Of a stretch of 64,000 nucleotides of DNA, positions 27,834 to 36,727 are shown in pieces (position 1 is the first letter of the stretch; each line of letters begins with the position of its first letter). Source of the stretch: Arthrobacter sp. OAP107 (GTDB taxonomy: Bacteria > Actinomycetota > Actinomycetes > Actinomycetales > Micrococcaceae). The position numbers were made by a program, and so were the translations under genes. The DNA lies in NCBI RefSeq assembly GCF_040546765.1, contig NZ_JBEPOK010000001.1, positions 372,001 to 436,000 on the forward strand, in the 5' to 3' direction. The notes beneath the pieces were generated by a model, which saw only the letters and a list, made by a program, of their open reading frames with translations, was not told where the DNA came from and made no database searches.

Positions 27834-28832
27834 CTATGTCCGCCCGCGTGCGAGCCGGTTGCGGCGCTCTTCCTCGCGCTTTGAGTACGCGGCTGCGCGG
27901 ATTGCTTCGTCCGACTCCAGGCCGGTGCCAAGGGCGCCGCCGACGGTCGCCGCCGACGCGACAAACCAGGTCAGCACGAACAGGTCGCCATAGCCGAGTG
28001 ATACGTGGAGGTAGCCGCCCATTACAGCCGGGTCGAGGACAAACAGCGCCCAGGCCAGGTTCACCACGTAGAGCGCCAGATAGCAGATGAGAACCCCGAT
28101 AGCCAGGGTTACCAACGTCGAGGTGTTGTAGAGACGGGACCTTTCCCTGGCCTCCGCAGAGTTGTCGTCGGGGCGGTCCCATAATTCCCCGTCGATCACC
28201 AGCCAGGCAACAACGAGCGTGATGGAGGCGATCGTCGCGACCACGAGGCGCCACCATGACAGGGATCCGGCCAGCAGCCAAACAGTAGAGTTGATCGTGG
28301 CGACCGCTCCCGTTGTCAGTGCTGCCACGAGCGCGGACTTTAGCCCGGGCACGAGGAGCCACGGACGGTTGGCAAGAACCATGCCCACGAGCAAGCGCCA
28401 ACGGCTCGTGAAGCGAGGGAGCGGCCCGCCGTGCTCGTCCCGCGTGTTCTCGGCCATGCCGCTGACCAGCGCGCGTACGGCATGCCGGGCACGCTCCTGC
28501 ATACGGAGCCCGCCGAGCGCCGGCAGCGACAGCACAGCCGTGCGGCGCTGCGGGTCGGTCTCGACCAGCAGGTATCGGCCGTCGTCCTCGTCGCGAAACG
28601 GAAGCTCGGTCAGCCCGATCACGACGTCCCATTCGTGCTGACGAGCCTGGTCCCGAAGCCGTTCCAACGCAGTGTCGACGTCCTCCGAACCCATGGTGAA
28701 TGGCTCGCTCACGATCTCGATGTCCCAAGCGACGCGATCCTCGCCGCCCGGCGGCTCGAGGTCAATCATCCGGCGAGCGATCTCCGTGGGCGAGGCAGGG
28801 TCAGCCACGAGGCCGACCTGGATCCGCTTCAT
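27834..28832 (-). CDS. Hypothetical membrane protein
   Basis: A 332-residue protein. The first ~150 residues are soluble (MKRIQVGLVADPASPTEIARRMIDLE; WDVVIGLTELPFRD), and four to five hydrophobic helices follow (about 160-185, 192-215, 240-262, 265-300). The tail is charged (SKREEERRNRLARG). I recognise only a general actinobacterial membrane-protein pattern, with no catalytic motif. ATG 28832 is preferred over the adjacent GTG. It is monocistronic. Confidence 0.75.
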   Translation of the reverse strand: MKRIQVGLVADPASPTEIARRMIDLEPPGGEDRVAWDIEIVSEPFTMGSEDVDTALERLRDQARQHEWDVVIGLTELPFRDEDDGRYLLVETDPQRRTAVLSLPALGGLRMQERARHAVRALVSGMAENTRDEHGGPLPRFTSRWRLLVGMVLANRPWLLVPGLKSALVAALTTGAVATINSTVWLLAGSLSWWRLVVATIASITLVVAWLVIDGELWDRPDDNSAEARERSRLYNTSTLVTLAIGVLICYLALYVVNLAWALFVLDPAVMGGYLHVSLGYGDLFVLTWFVASAATVGGALGTGLESDEAIRAAAYSKREEERRNRLARGRT

Positions 28833-29978
28833 CACGGCAAGCTACCACAAAACGACATGAGCGACGACCGGCCGGGAGCACTATCAACGCGCCAACCGCA
28901 AACAAACCGGCCTCCACGAGCAGGAATTTGAGCGCGCTGACGCCTAACAAGTTGAGCCACGAAATTCTCCAAGCGAACAGGCCCTGACCATAGCCATGAA
29001 CAGGCCATGCGGGCTACCCCCGGCTTCGCGACTGTGGTGACGGCTGGCTTCACCGGCTCAAGCTGGTTTCCCCGCCGGCCCGCGGACGAAATCGGTCCGC
29101 GGGCCCGACTGACCGCCGGTGCCAGGCGCGGCCCGCTGGAAGACTCCGGAGGATTCCCCGGCGATGAGGAGATTATGGACGCGTTGGCTCAGCCAAGCCG
29201 GCCGAGAGAACATGAACGCGACGGCTGGAACCGAGGCAGATCTCGCTGACGAGAGACGGGCCCTCCAGCGTCGGGGCCTCTTGGAGCGGGCGGGGCCAGC
29301 GGAATGCACCGAGGCGATGAGCATCGCGCTGGTCTTTCGAGGAGTCAGCCGCCTCACGGCCCTTGAACGCCGGAATCTGCGCACAATCGCGAAGTAGCCG
29401 TCCGGGCCGGCTCCCCTCATGCAAGGGCGAAGGCACCAGCAGCTTCAGAGGACGGCTGTGTCTGATGCCTGGCAGAAGCGATGGAAGTCATGCCACCTCG
29501 GTGTACCGGCAGTACCGCCAACTGCTGGACCTGCCTATCCTCCTTGGCCTGGCTCCTCGTCGCGGCGGACATCCTTCGCGCCGTAGCGGTGACACCGACG
29601 TTCGCCAGTGTTGGGGTGTTGGCCTTGATTGTCCTGATCCGGACCTTCCTGAGCTTTTCTTTGGAACTGGAGATCACAGGGAAGTGGCCCTGGCAACAAG
29701 AGGTCCAGCCTTCCCGCGAAGAAGCCTCTGCCTGACCCACCGGAAAGAACCTGCCTCTGGCGCCGTGGCGTACGTGATCAAGGTCTTCCGGCCCCGTCCG
29801 CTCACCCAGACCGTGAACCGGCTCTGTCCAACAGGACCGCTGTCCGGACACGGTGATCTCGCGCCTAACTCGCATCACGGTGACTTCGCAGCAGCTCTGT
29901 ACGCTGCCGGAAGTCGGGCAGGTGCCCTGTGGCCGGGCCGCGTGTGGTGCAATGCGCCGCCGGCGGCAGGGCCTGTCC
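28833..29978. other. Gene-poor stretch
   Basis: Over 1.1 kb with no intact recognisable gene. It contains an 11-bp perfect hairpin (GGCCCGCGGAC 29077-29087 with 29095-29105), a 61-codon open frame at 29212-29397 without family match, and the decayed DUF1622 fragment at 29501-29735. It looks like an eroded or rearranged segment. Confidence 0.5.
29501..29735 (+). pseudogene. DUF1622 membrane protein remnant
   Basis: The second frame gives VAADILRAVAVTPTFASVGV and LIVLIRTFLSFSLELEITGKWPWQ, the conserved C-terminal half of DUF1622 inner-membrane proteins. The preceding motif VYRQYRQLLDLPILLGL lies in a different frame; the frames join near 29545-29552 if two bases are restored. The N-terminal transmembrane helix of the family is missing upstream. 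I read it as a truncated, frameshifted relic. Confidence 0.65.
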
Positions 29979-30275
29979 CTAGGGCATCAATTTGTATACG
30001 TCTATAACAGTTTCCTCCGGCATGGATGTGAAACCACCCTCGATGCCCTGTTGAAAACGCGGAAGAAGCGTGTTGTCCCGGAACTGCTCCCAGCTGGCCT
30101 TTGATTCGTGGACGGCCAGAATCGTCCAGCCACCAGCGGAAGGACCTGCAGCATGAAAGATCTGCCCGGCGGGCAAGCGCCCTTCCCCTGGATGAACAGC
30201 GGCAATAGAGGCTTCGTACTGCTCCTTAGTGCCCTCCGCAAAGAAATGCACAATTCCGTAGGCCGCGGTGTCCAT
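29979..30275 (-). CDS. Hypothetical small protein, probable ferredoxin-like/ABM fold
   Basis: A 98-residue protein (MDTAAYGIVHFFAEGTKEQYEASI...) with the alternating pattern of dimeric alpha-beta barrel proteins: AGGWTILAVHESKASWEQFRDNTLLPRF resembles antibiotic-biosynthesis-monooxygenase-like folds. ATG 30275 has AAAGGAG seven bases upstream, which settles the start against the longer open frame to 30572. It stands alone. Function unknown. Confidence 0.75.
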   Translation of the reverse strand: MDTAAYGIVHFFAEGTKEQYEASIAAVHPGEGRLPAGQIFHAAGPSAGGWTILAVHESKASWEQFRDNTLLPRFQQGIEGGFTSMPEETVIDVYKLMP

Positions 30276-30638
30276 AGCTGCTCCTTTGAATAATGGATGG
30301 CGGGTGTACCAATGCTGGACCCTCGCTGTTTCCGTCGCAATGGGTACCCGATGGTGAAGAGTACACGTTTCACCAGTCGCGGTTGCCAGCTGTACTACGT
30401 CCTCGCGGGCGTGCCCCGCCCTGGTGACTCGGGAGGGTGTAGTGCCGCCCCGCCGACCACATCTTGCCTCCTGGTGCCTGTTCCTAGGCCCGATGAAGGG
30501 CCGTCTGTTCTCCCTTGATTTTGGTGACGAGAGCGGGAGACCGCCAAAGTTGCCAAAACGATTTATCTGCACCTCTCGCTCACCCTAGGTCGGGCGCCAC
30601 GGCTTCGTCAAGGAGCCCACGTCACTTCAAAGTGATGC
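30276..30638. other. Intergenic region upstream of the sugar ABC operon promoter
   Basis: There is no gene. A possible half-site TGCCAAAACG occurs at 30551-30560, matching the arm of the LacI-type operator further down (30666-30693), so it may be an auxiliary operator about 115 bp upstream. Confidence 0.45.
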
Positions 30639-30693
30639 TTGACACGTCTTCGCCACTGGCTCTAACGTTTTGCCAAGTCGATTTGGCAAAACG
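30639..30693 (+). promoter_or_regulatory. Promoter and LacI-type operator of the fructoside operon
   Basis: A TTGACA box (30639-30644) is followed about 18 bp later by TAACGT. Overlapping and downstream of this -10 region is a perfect inverted repeat, CGTTTTGCCAA (30666-30676), 6-bp spacer, TTGGCAAAACG (30683-30693). It is the classic position for repression by a LacI-family protein; one is encoded in the same operon at 34043. Confidence 0.7.
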
Positions 30694-30771
30694 GTTTTTC
30701 ACTGCGACTGACTTGAGTTTACAGACCCACCCCAACGTAGTTTCCGTTCAAAAGAAAGGGAGTCGACAGCG

Positions 30772-32055
30772 ATGTCCTCTCGAACCACGATTTCCCGGAT
30801 CACCGCCATTGGCGGGCTGTCCACCGCGGTGCTTCTGGCAGCAACCGCCTGCGGCGCTGGGGGCCCGGCCACGCCGTCGGGTAGCGGCGGCACCAGCACA
30901 GTCAACGTCCTCGTCGAGGCCGGCGGCCACGCCGAGCTCACGGGCGTCGCCGAAACGTGCAAGAAGGAAACAGGCGTCAACGCCAACTTCGTCGAGCTGC
31001 CCTACGACGGCATGTTCAACCGGCTCTCCAGCGAGTTCTCTTCCGGCAACGTCTCCTTCGACGTGGCCGCACTGGACTCCGTCTGGCTTCCCAGCTTCAA
31101 GGACGCGGTCCAGCCCATCGACGAACTCTTTACCGACGAAGCCAAGAAGGACATCTTCCCGGCCCTGGTGAAGGAGGCCAACGTGGACGGGCACTTCATC
31201 GGCATGCCCGCCTGGACCAACGCCGAAATCATCCTCTACCGCAAGGACCTCTTCGAGGACGCCAAGAACAAGGCTGACTTCAAGGCGAAGTACGGCTACG
31301 AGCTCGCAGCCCCCACCACCTGGAAGCAATACCAGGACATCGCCGAATTCTTCACCAAAGACGGCATGTACGGCACGGACGTCAAGGGCGGCGTCGAAAC
31401 CGAATGGCTGGCCCATGTCCTTCAGGCCGGCTCGCCCATGGTCCTGGACCAGAACAACAACGTCGTCATCGACAACGCCGCCCACAAGGAAGCCCTGGAC
31501 TTTTACGTCGGCCTCGCCAAGTCCGCTCCCTCCGGCGCTGCGCAGGTGGACTGGGCGGCAGCGCAAAACCTATTCAACCAGGGCAAGACCGCGATGACCC
31601 GCTTCTGGGCCCACGCTTACCGGCAGATCCCCAAGGATTCACCGGTGGCCGGCAAGGTGGGAGCTGCTCCCATGATTGCCGGATCCGCCGGTGTGGGCGC
31701 AGTTCCCGGACCCTGGTACCTCACCGTCCCGAAGGCCACGAAGAACGCGGACGCGGCCAAGAAGTTCGTCAAGTGCGCCTACGACTACAACGACAAAGGC
31801 ATTGAATCCAGCCTTGGCCTGGCTTCCCGGATCTCCGCCTTCGAGAAGTACCAGGACAAGGCAGGCTACGAGAGTTTCAAGCCGCTGATCGATACCCTCA
31901 AGGGCAAGGCCACAGCAACCCGCCCGGCCACTGAGAAGTGGCAGCAGATCGTCGACACCGTCCTGGTCCCGATGCTGCAGAAGGCTGTGGCCGGCGGTGA
32001 CTCCGCCGCACTCCTCGCCGACGCCAAGAAGCAGATCGAGGACCTCCTCAAGTAA
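30772..32055 (+). CDS. Sugar ABC transporter substrate-binding lipoprotein
   Basis: A 427-residue lipoprotein of the CUT1-type family. The signal peptide ends in the lipobox LLAATAC, so Cys27 is lipidated. The binding-protein fold follows: VNVLVEAGGHAELTGVAETC, FDVAALDSVWLPSF, GHFIGMPAWTNAEIILYRKDLF, YELAAPTTWKQYQDIAEFF. It captures the substrate outside the membrane for the two permeases downstream. Fructo-oligosaccharide or difructose anhydride is inferred from the enzymes in the operon. No ATPase gene is present, so a shared MsiK-type ATPase is expected, as is usual in actinobacteria. Confidence 0.93.
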   Translation: MSSRTTISRITAIGGLSTAVLLAATACGAGGPATPSGSGGTSTVNVLVEAGGHAELTGVAETCKKETGVNANFVELPYDGMFNRLSSEFSSGNVSFDVAALDSVWLPSFKDAVQPIDELFTDEAKKDIFPALVKEANVDGHFIGMPAWTNAEIILYRKDLFEDAKNKADFKAKYGYELAAPTTWKQYQDIAEFFTKDGMYGTDVKGGVETEWLAHVLQAGSPMVLDQNNNVVIDNAAHKEALDFYVGLAKSAPSGAAQVDWAAAQNLFNQGKTAMTRFWAHAYRQIPKDSPVAGKVGAAPMIAGSAGVGAVPGPWYLTVPKATKNADAAKKFVKCAYDYNDKGIESSLGLASRISAFEKYQDKAGYESFKPLIDTLKGKATATRPATEKWQQIVDTVLVPMLQKAVAGGDSAALLADAKKQIEDLLK

Positions 32056-32058
32056 GAC

Positions 32059-32111
32059 CCCGCGGCCGGCATCTGCCGAAGAGGCACAGCAAGTCCGGTG
32101 CCGGCCGCGGG
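32059..32111 (+). promoter_or_regulatory. Stem-loop between binding protein and permease
   Basis: A perfect 13-bp stem (CCCGCGGCCGGCA 32059-32071; partner 32099-32111) with a 27-nt loop follows the binding-protein stop. There is no U-tract. Such hairpins often stabilise the upstream mRNA or partly terminate, keeping binding protein above permease. Confidence 0.55.
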
Positions 32112-32135
32112 CCCCAACCAGCGGAAGAGAAAACC

Positions 32136-33023
32136 GTGCGCATCTCCGATCGCCGCTTCGCATTATTCCTGATGGCACCAGCGGCCCTGTTCCTGGCAGT
32201 ATTCGTGGCCTTCCCGCTGTTCCGCCTCATAGCGGACAGCTTCTTCAAAATTTCCCCGATCGCCGGCGGCCCTCGCGACTTCGTGGGCCTGGACAACTAC
32301 TTCCGGGCCTTCGCCTCCGAGGCCTTCACAGGTGCCGGGTGGCGGACCCTGGCCTACACCCTGGTGGTCGTCACCCTCGAATTCGCCCTGGGGCTGGGCA
32401 TGGCCCTGCTATTCACCACCCTCGGGCGCAGTTCCCAAATCTGGCGGACAGTGTTTATGTACCCGCTGATGATCGCCCCGATCGTGGCAGGTCTGCTCTG
32501 GAAGTTCCTGATGATCGACAACTTCGGCCTCATCGGAACCCTCCTGCACCAGGCCGGCATCCTGGACAACCCCAATCAGATCGGCTGGCTCTCCGACCCG
32601 GGCATCGTGCTCTACTCCGTGGCCATCCCCGACATCTGGCTGACCACCTCGTTCATGTGCCTGGTCCTCTTTGCCGGACTCCAGAACATTCCCGGCGACC
32701 TCATTGAGGCGGCACGGCTGGACGGCGCTCGCGCACCGGCCCTGCTGTTCCGCATCATCCTGCCGCTCCTGCGGCCCGTCATCGCCGTGGCTCTGGTGGT
32801 CCGCGGAATTGACGCAGCCCGCGCGTTCGACACCATCCTCATCCAAACCAACGGCGGCCCCCAGTCCGCCTCGGAAACCATGAGCCTGCTGATCTACCGG
32901 ACCATGATCCGCTTTGGTGACCCCGGACTGGCCAGCGCCATGGGCACCCTCTATCTGCTGGCCATGCTCGCCGTCGCATTCGTCGCGGTATCCACCATCT
33001 GGCGGCCAGGAAAGGACAGCTGA
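32136..33023 (+). CDS. Sugar ABC transporter permease 1 (MalF/UgpA type)
   Basis: A 295-residue membrane protein with six helices. The EAA loop is IEAARLDGARAPALLFRIILPLLRP, the contact site for the ATPase. FALFLMAPAALFLAVFVAFPLFRLI is the first helix. The GTG at 32136 follows GGAAGAG. The stop shares one base with the next start, so the two permeases are co-translated. Confidence 0.93.
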   Translation: MRISDRRFALFLMAPAALFLAVFVAFPLFRLIADSFFKISPIAGGPRDFVGLDNYFRAFASEAFTGAGWRTLAYTLVVVTLEFALGLGMALLFTTLGRSSQIWRTVFMYPLMIAPIVAGLLWKFLMIDNFGLIGTLLHQAGILDNPNQIGWLSDPGIVLYSVAIPDIWLTTSFMCLVLFAGLQNIPGDLIEAARLDGARAPALLFRIILPLLRPVIAVALVVRGIDAARAFDTILIQTNGGPQSASETMSLLIYRTMIRFGDPGLASAMGTLYLLAMLAVAFVAVSTIWRPGKDS

Positions 33024-33970
33024 TGCGCGTCGCTGAACGAACAACGTACGACGGCGGGACGCCGGCCGGAGTGCCGACGGAACCTACCGTGCCCCCAGCC
33101 ACGCCACCCTATCGGCGCCGGGGCGTCAACCGGGAAGGCCTGGAAGCAGGCCGCCGGAGTACCCGGGCCCTGCTCTGGATCCTCCTCGCGGCAGCGATGG
33201 TGCTCTACGGGTTCCCCTTCCTGTATCTGCTCTTTACGTCCTTCAAAACCCCCATCGACACCATCGCGGTACCGCCGACCATCCTCCCCAGAGAGTGGAC
33301 GCTGGAGAACTACGCCAACGCCCTGGGCCGCAACGGCGTACTGGCTTCCTTCATCAACAGCGTCCAGACGGCCATCATCAGCACTGTGCTTTCCCTGGTG
33401 CTGGCGGTACCGGCGGCCTACGGCATCACCCGGTACCAAACCCTCAGCGGCAGGATCTTTATCATGGGCGCCTTGGTTACCCGCATGGTGCCGCCGGTGG
33501 CGATCGGCATTCCACTGGCTTCGATGATGGCAGCCGTTGGTCTTGCAGATACGCCCATCGCTCTGTCGATCGCCCACACCACCATCTCGTTGCCGCTCTC
33601 GATCTGGCTGATGTCCAGCTTCTTCGAAGCGGTGCCGAAAGACCTGGAGGAAGCTGCCACTGTGGATGGGTGCAGCAGGCTCGGGGCCCTGTGGCGGGTG
33701 GTGATCCCGGTGGTCTCCGGCGGCATCGCCGTCACCGCGATCTTCGCCTTCCTGGCCTCCTGGAACGAGTTCCTCTTCGCACTCCTGATGACAGCGATCC
33801 GCTCCCAGACAACGCCCGTGGTGATCGCGAACTTCCAAACCCAGTTCGGCCTCGACTGGGGATCCATGACGGCGCTGGCCGCCGTCTACTCCATCCCGGT
33901 CATCCTTCTGACCCTTCTCTTGCAGCGCAAGATCGTCGCAGGCATGACGCTCGGCGCCGTCAAGGGCTAG
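33023..33970 (+). CDS. Sugar ABC transporter permease 2 (MalG/UgpE type)
   Basis: A 315-residue membrane protein. A ~45-residue cytoplasmic N-terminal extension (Pro/Thr-rich, then RRRGVNREGLEAGRRSTR) precedes six helices; the EAA loop is LEEAATVDGCSRLGALWRVVIPVVSGG. ATG 33023 overlaps the previous stop. With the upstream permease it forms the membrane channel. Confidence 0.93.
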   Translation: MRVAERTTYDGGTPAGVPTEPTVPPATPPYRRRGVNREGLEAGRRSTRALLWILLAAAMVLYGFPFLYLLFTSFKTPIDTIAVPPTILPREWTLENYANALGRNGVLASFINSVQTAIISTVLSLVLAVPAAYGITRYQTLSGRIFIMGALVTRMVPPVAIGIPLASMMAAVGLADTPIALSIAHTTISLPLSIWLMSSFFEAVPKDLEEAATVDGCSRLGALWRVVIPVVSGGIAVTAIFAFLASWNEFLFALLMTAIRSQTTPVVIANFQTQFGLDWGSMTALAAVYSIPVILLTLLLQRKIVAGMTLGAVKG

Positions 33971-34042
33971 GCCAACGACTATTCCTCGGTAGCCTACTGA
34001 TGACCCCAGGGGCAGCACCAACCATAAGGACGTGGGACACAG

Positions 34043-35086
34043 ATGAGCAACAAGAACATCGGTATCAAGGACGTGGCCGTCGCCGCCGGTGTATCGGTGA
34101 CAACTGTCTCCCACGTCCTGAACGAGGTTTCCTACGCCCGAATCAGCCCCGAAACCCGGGACAAGGTCAGGACTGTTGCGGAGCAATTGGGCTACGGCCC
34201 CAACCGCCTTGCCCAGGCCCTTCGCACCCAGAGGACGGGCATGCTGGGCCTGGTCAGCGAGGATATCGCCACCACGCCCCACGCCGGCCGGATCATCCTC
34301 GGCGCTGACGAGGCCGCCAAGGCCCGAGGGTACAGCCTCATGATCATCAACACCCCCGGCTCAGCCAGCCTCGAATCCCGGCAGGCCGACGTCCAGGCCC
34401 TCCTTGAACGCCGGGTGGACGGAATCCTCTACGCCACGATGTACCACCGCAACGTGGAGCTGCCGGCTAACCTCGGCAGCGTGCCCTCCGTCCTGGTCGA
34501 TTCGGTGGCCACCGGCGGAAATATCACTGCCGTGATCCCGGATGAAGAAGGTGGCGCACGCGCCGCCGTGGGCGCGCTCCTCGAAGCAGGCCACAGCCGG
34601 GTGGGCTTCATCAACAACACCGATGATGTCCCCGCAACCCGTCAGCGGCTCCAGGCTTTCCGGGCCACGCTGACTGAAGCGGGGCTCGACGGCAACGCGG
34701 CACCTGTCGAGTCCGAGGTCTCCGAGGTGCAGGGCGGCTATGAGGCGGCCCGGAGGATCCTGTCACGCAAGGACCGGCCCACAGGCTTGTTCTGCTACAA
34801 CGACCGGATGGCGATGGGAGCCTACCGCGCCGCAGCGGAGTTGGGACTCACCATCCCCGCTGACCTTTCAGTCGTCGGCTTCGATGACCAGGAACTGATC
34901 GCCGCCAACCTTCACCCGGGCCTCACCACCGTGGCCCTGCCCCACTACGAGATGGGCGCCTGGGCCACCGAGCACCTCATTGACGCCGTCGAGGGTAAGA
35001 CCGACCTTACCCTCATGGCACTTCACCCGACCATCCTGAGCTGCCCCCTGGTGCGCCGCGATTCCATCACGGCTCCCCGGCAATAG
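34043..35086 (+). CDS. LacI-family transcriptional regulator
   Basis: A 347-residue regulator with an N-terminal helix-turn-helix (IKDVAVAAGVSVTTVSHVLNEVSYARISPETRDKV) and hinge, then a periplasmic-binding-like effector domain (DGILYATMYHR, PTGLFCYNDRMAMGAYRAAAELG, LSVVGFDDQELIAANLHPGLTTV). It lies between the importer and the glycosidases and is the obvious repressor for the palindrome at 30666-30693. The likely inducer is the imported fructoside or its product. Confidence 0.94.
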   Translation: MSNKNIGIKDVAVAAGVSVTTVSHVLNEVSYARISPETRDKVRTVAEQLGYGPNRLAQALRTQRTGMLGLVSEDIATTPHAGRIILGADEAAKARGYSLMIINTPGSASLESRQADVQALLERRVDGILYATMYHRNVELPANLGSVPSVLVDSVATGGNITAVIPDEEGGARAAVGALLEAGHSRVGFINNTDDVPATRQRLQAFRATLTEAGLDGNAAPVESEVSEVQGGYEAARRILSRKDRPTGLFCYNDRMAMGAYRAAAELGLTIPADLSVVGFDDQELIAANLHPGLTTVALPHYEMGAWATEHLIDAVEGKTDLTLMALHPTILSCPLVRRDSITAPRQ

Positions 35087-35124
35087 CAGCCAGTCCCTTC
35101 AACGTCCTCAGAGGAACGCCATAC

Positions 35125-36705
35125 ATGTCCAGTTGCCTTGATGCCGCACGCTCGGAAACAGACCCGGCCGAAACCTCCAGGTTCCGGCCCGCCATCCACT
35201 TCACTGCAAGGGATACCTGGCTGAACGACCCCAACGGCCTGGTTTTCTACGACGGCCTCTACCACCTCTTCTTCCAGAACAACCCGTACGGCAACGTCTG
35301 GGGCAACATGTCCTGGGGCCACGCAACCTCCCGTGATTTGCTGCACTGGACGGAACACCCCGTTGCCATTGCCTGCGACGGGACAGAGGACATCTTCTCC
35401 GGGAGTGTCGTAGTTGACCACGGCAACACGTCCGGTTTCAGCACGGCGGATGCACCTGCCTTCGTAGCCATTTACACCAGCGCCTACAAAGCGGCCTCCG
35501 AACACGGCGGCACGCAGGCACAGTCTCTGGCGTACAGCACAGACGCTGGAATGACATGGCGAAAATACGAAGGTAACCCTGTTCTCACCAGAAATTCCGC
35601 GAACTTTCGCGATCCTAAAGTCTTCCGCTATCAGGGGGATCAAGGAGCCTGCTGGGTCATGGTCGCCGTCGAAGCGCAGCAGCAAAAGGTGGTCTTCTAC
35701 CGTTCGGACGACCTCAAATCCTGGGACTTTCTGAGCGACTTCGGCCCGGCCAACGCCGACGCCGGCGAATGGGAGTGCCCGGATCTCTTTCCCCTGGCGG
35801 TGGACGGGGACCCGGACAACACTAAATGGGTACTGATCGTGAATATTAACCCCGGCGCAGTGGCAGGAGGTTCCGGTGGCCAATACTTCATCGGGCACTT
35901 CGACGGCGAGCGGTTCCTCCCGGACATCGGTACCCTCGTGGCGCCGACGGGAGTGTCCTCCCTCCCTGACCCCGAGATGGCCGCTGCCTTGCAGCAATGC
36001 CTGTGGCTGGACTGGGGACGCGACTGTTACGCTTCCGTATCCTTTAGCAACGCCCCGGATGACCGGCGCATCATCATCGGCTGGATGAATAACTGGGACT
36101 ACGCCAACGAGCTGCCTACCGCCCCCTGGCGGTCCTCGATGACCCTCGCCCGTGAAGTGCGCCTCACAGCAGTTAGCGGCTCCGCGCTTCTGATCCAGCA
36201 ACCGGTCCTGGCCGATCGTTGTGCAAGGGAAGAGCTGACTCCGGCCAAGGACCACATGGGCGCAAGCTCCTTTGAGCTGCGGAATTCAGCCCTCCGGTTG
36301 CCGGATGCGGTACCCGGCAGCGCCCAAATCATCGAGGCGGAGATACTGCCCGGAAGTGCCGAACGTCTTGATTTCCGGCTCGTCGGAAGCGGTGACGGGA
36401 GCAAGAGCACGATTCTTAGCTACAACACAGCCAGCGCCCAACTCACCCTTGACCGCAGACAATCAGGAAACACGCGTTTCCACGAAAAGTTTTCATCAGC
36501 TGAGTCAGCCCCGCTGGGCCTTGAGGACGGCGTGCTCAAGCTGCTGATCGTCGTCGACCACTGCTCGGTGGAGGTCTTCGCGCAAGACGGCAGGACCGTC
36601 ATGACCGACCTCATCTTCCCCGAAACCGAAAGCCCGGAGAACTCGCTATCGGCTGTGGGAGGTTCAGCAACAATACTGAAGCTCGCGGTCTCGACGCTCA
36701 CCTAA
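35125..36705 (+). CDS. GH32 beta-fructofuranosidase/exo-fructanase, cytoplasmic
   Basis: A 526-residue GH32 five-blade propeller plus beta-sandwich. WLNDPNG carries nucleophile Asp35; FRDPKVF gives transition-state Asp163; WECPDLF gives acid/base Glu217. There is no signal peptide (MSSCLDAARSETD), so it works inside the cell on imported substrate. The family includes invertase, exo-inulinase/levanase and levan fructotransferase. With GH91 next door, hydrolysis of inulobiose to fructose is the best fit. It lies 39 bp after lacI, with GAGGA before ATG. Confidence 0.92.
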   Translation: MSSCLDAARSETDPAETSRFRPAIHFTARDTWLNDPNGLVFYDGLYHLFFQNNPYGNVWGNMSWGHATSRDLLHWTEHPVAIACDGTEDIFSGSVVVDHGNTSGFSTADAPAFVAIYTSAYKAASEHGGTQAQSLAYSTDAGMTWRKYEGNPVLTRNSANFRDPKVFRYQGDQGACWVMVAVEAQQQKVVFYRSDDLKSWDFLSDFGPANADAGEWECPDLFPLAVDGDPDNTKWVLIVNINPGAVAGGSGGQYFIGHFDGERFLPDIGTLVAPTGVSSLPDPEMAAALQQCLWLDWGRDCYASVSFSNAPDDRRIIIGWMNNWDYANELPTAPWRSSMTLAREVRLTAVSGSALLIQQPVLADRCAREELTPAKDHMGASSFELRNSALRLPDAVPGSAQIIEAEILPGSAERLDFRLVGSGDGSKSTILSYNTASAQLTLDRRQSGNTRFHEKFSSAESAPLGLEDGVLKLLIVVDHCSVEVFAQDGRTVMTDLIFPETESPENSLSAVGGSATILKLAVSTLT

Positions 36706-36727
36706 CCGCCAACAAAGGGAAGAACCT

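Noticed and set aside
29212..29397. 61-codon frame with a GAGAG before ATG
   Set aside because: The product matches no family I know and the surrounding stretch is gene-poor, so I do not call it a gene.
29363..30007. Long plus-strand frame of 214 codons
   Set aside because: Only a short piece (VYRQYRQLLDLPILLGL) makes sense, as part of the frameshifted DUF1622 relic; the remainder is chance coding.
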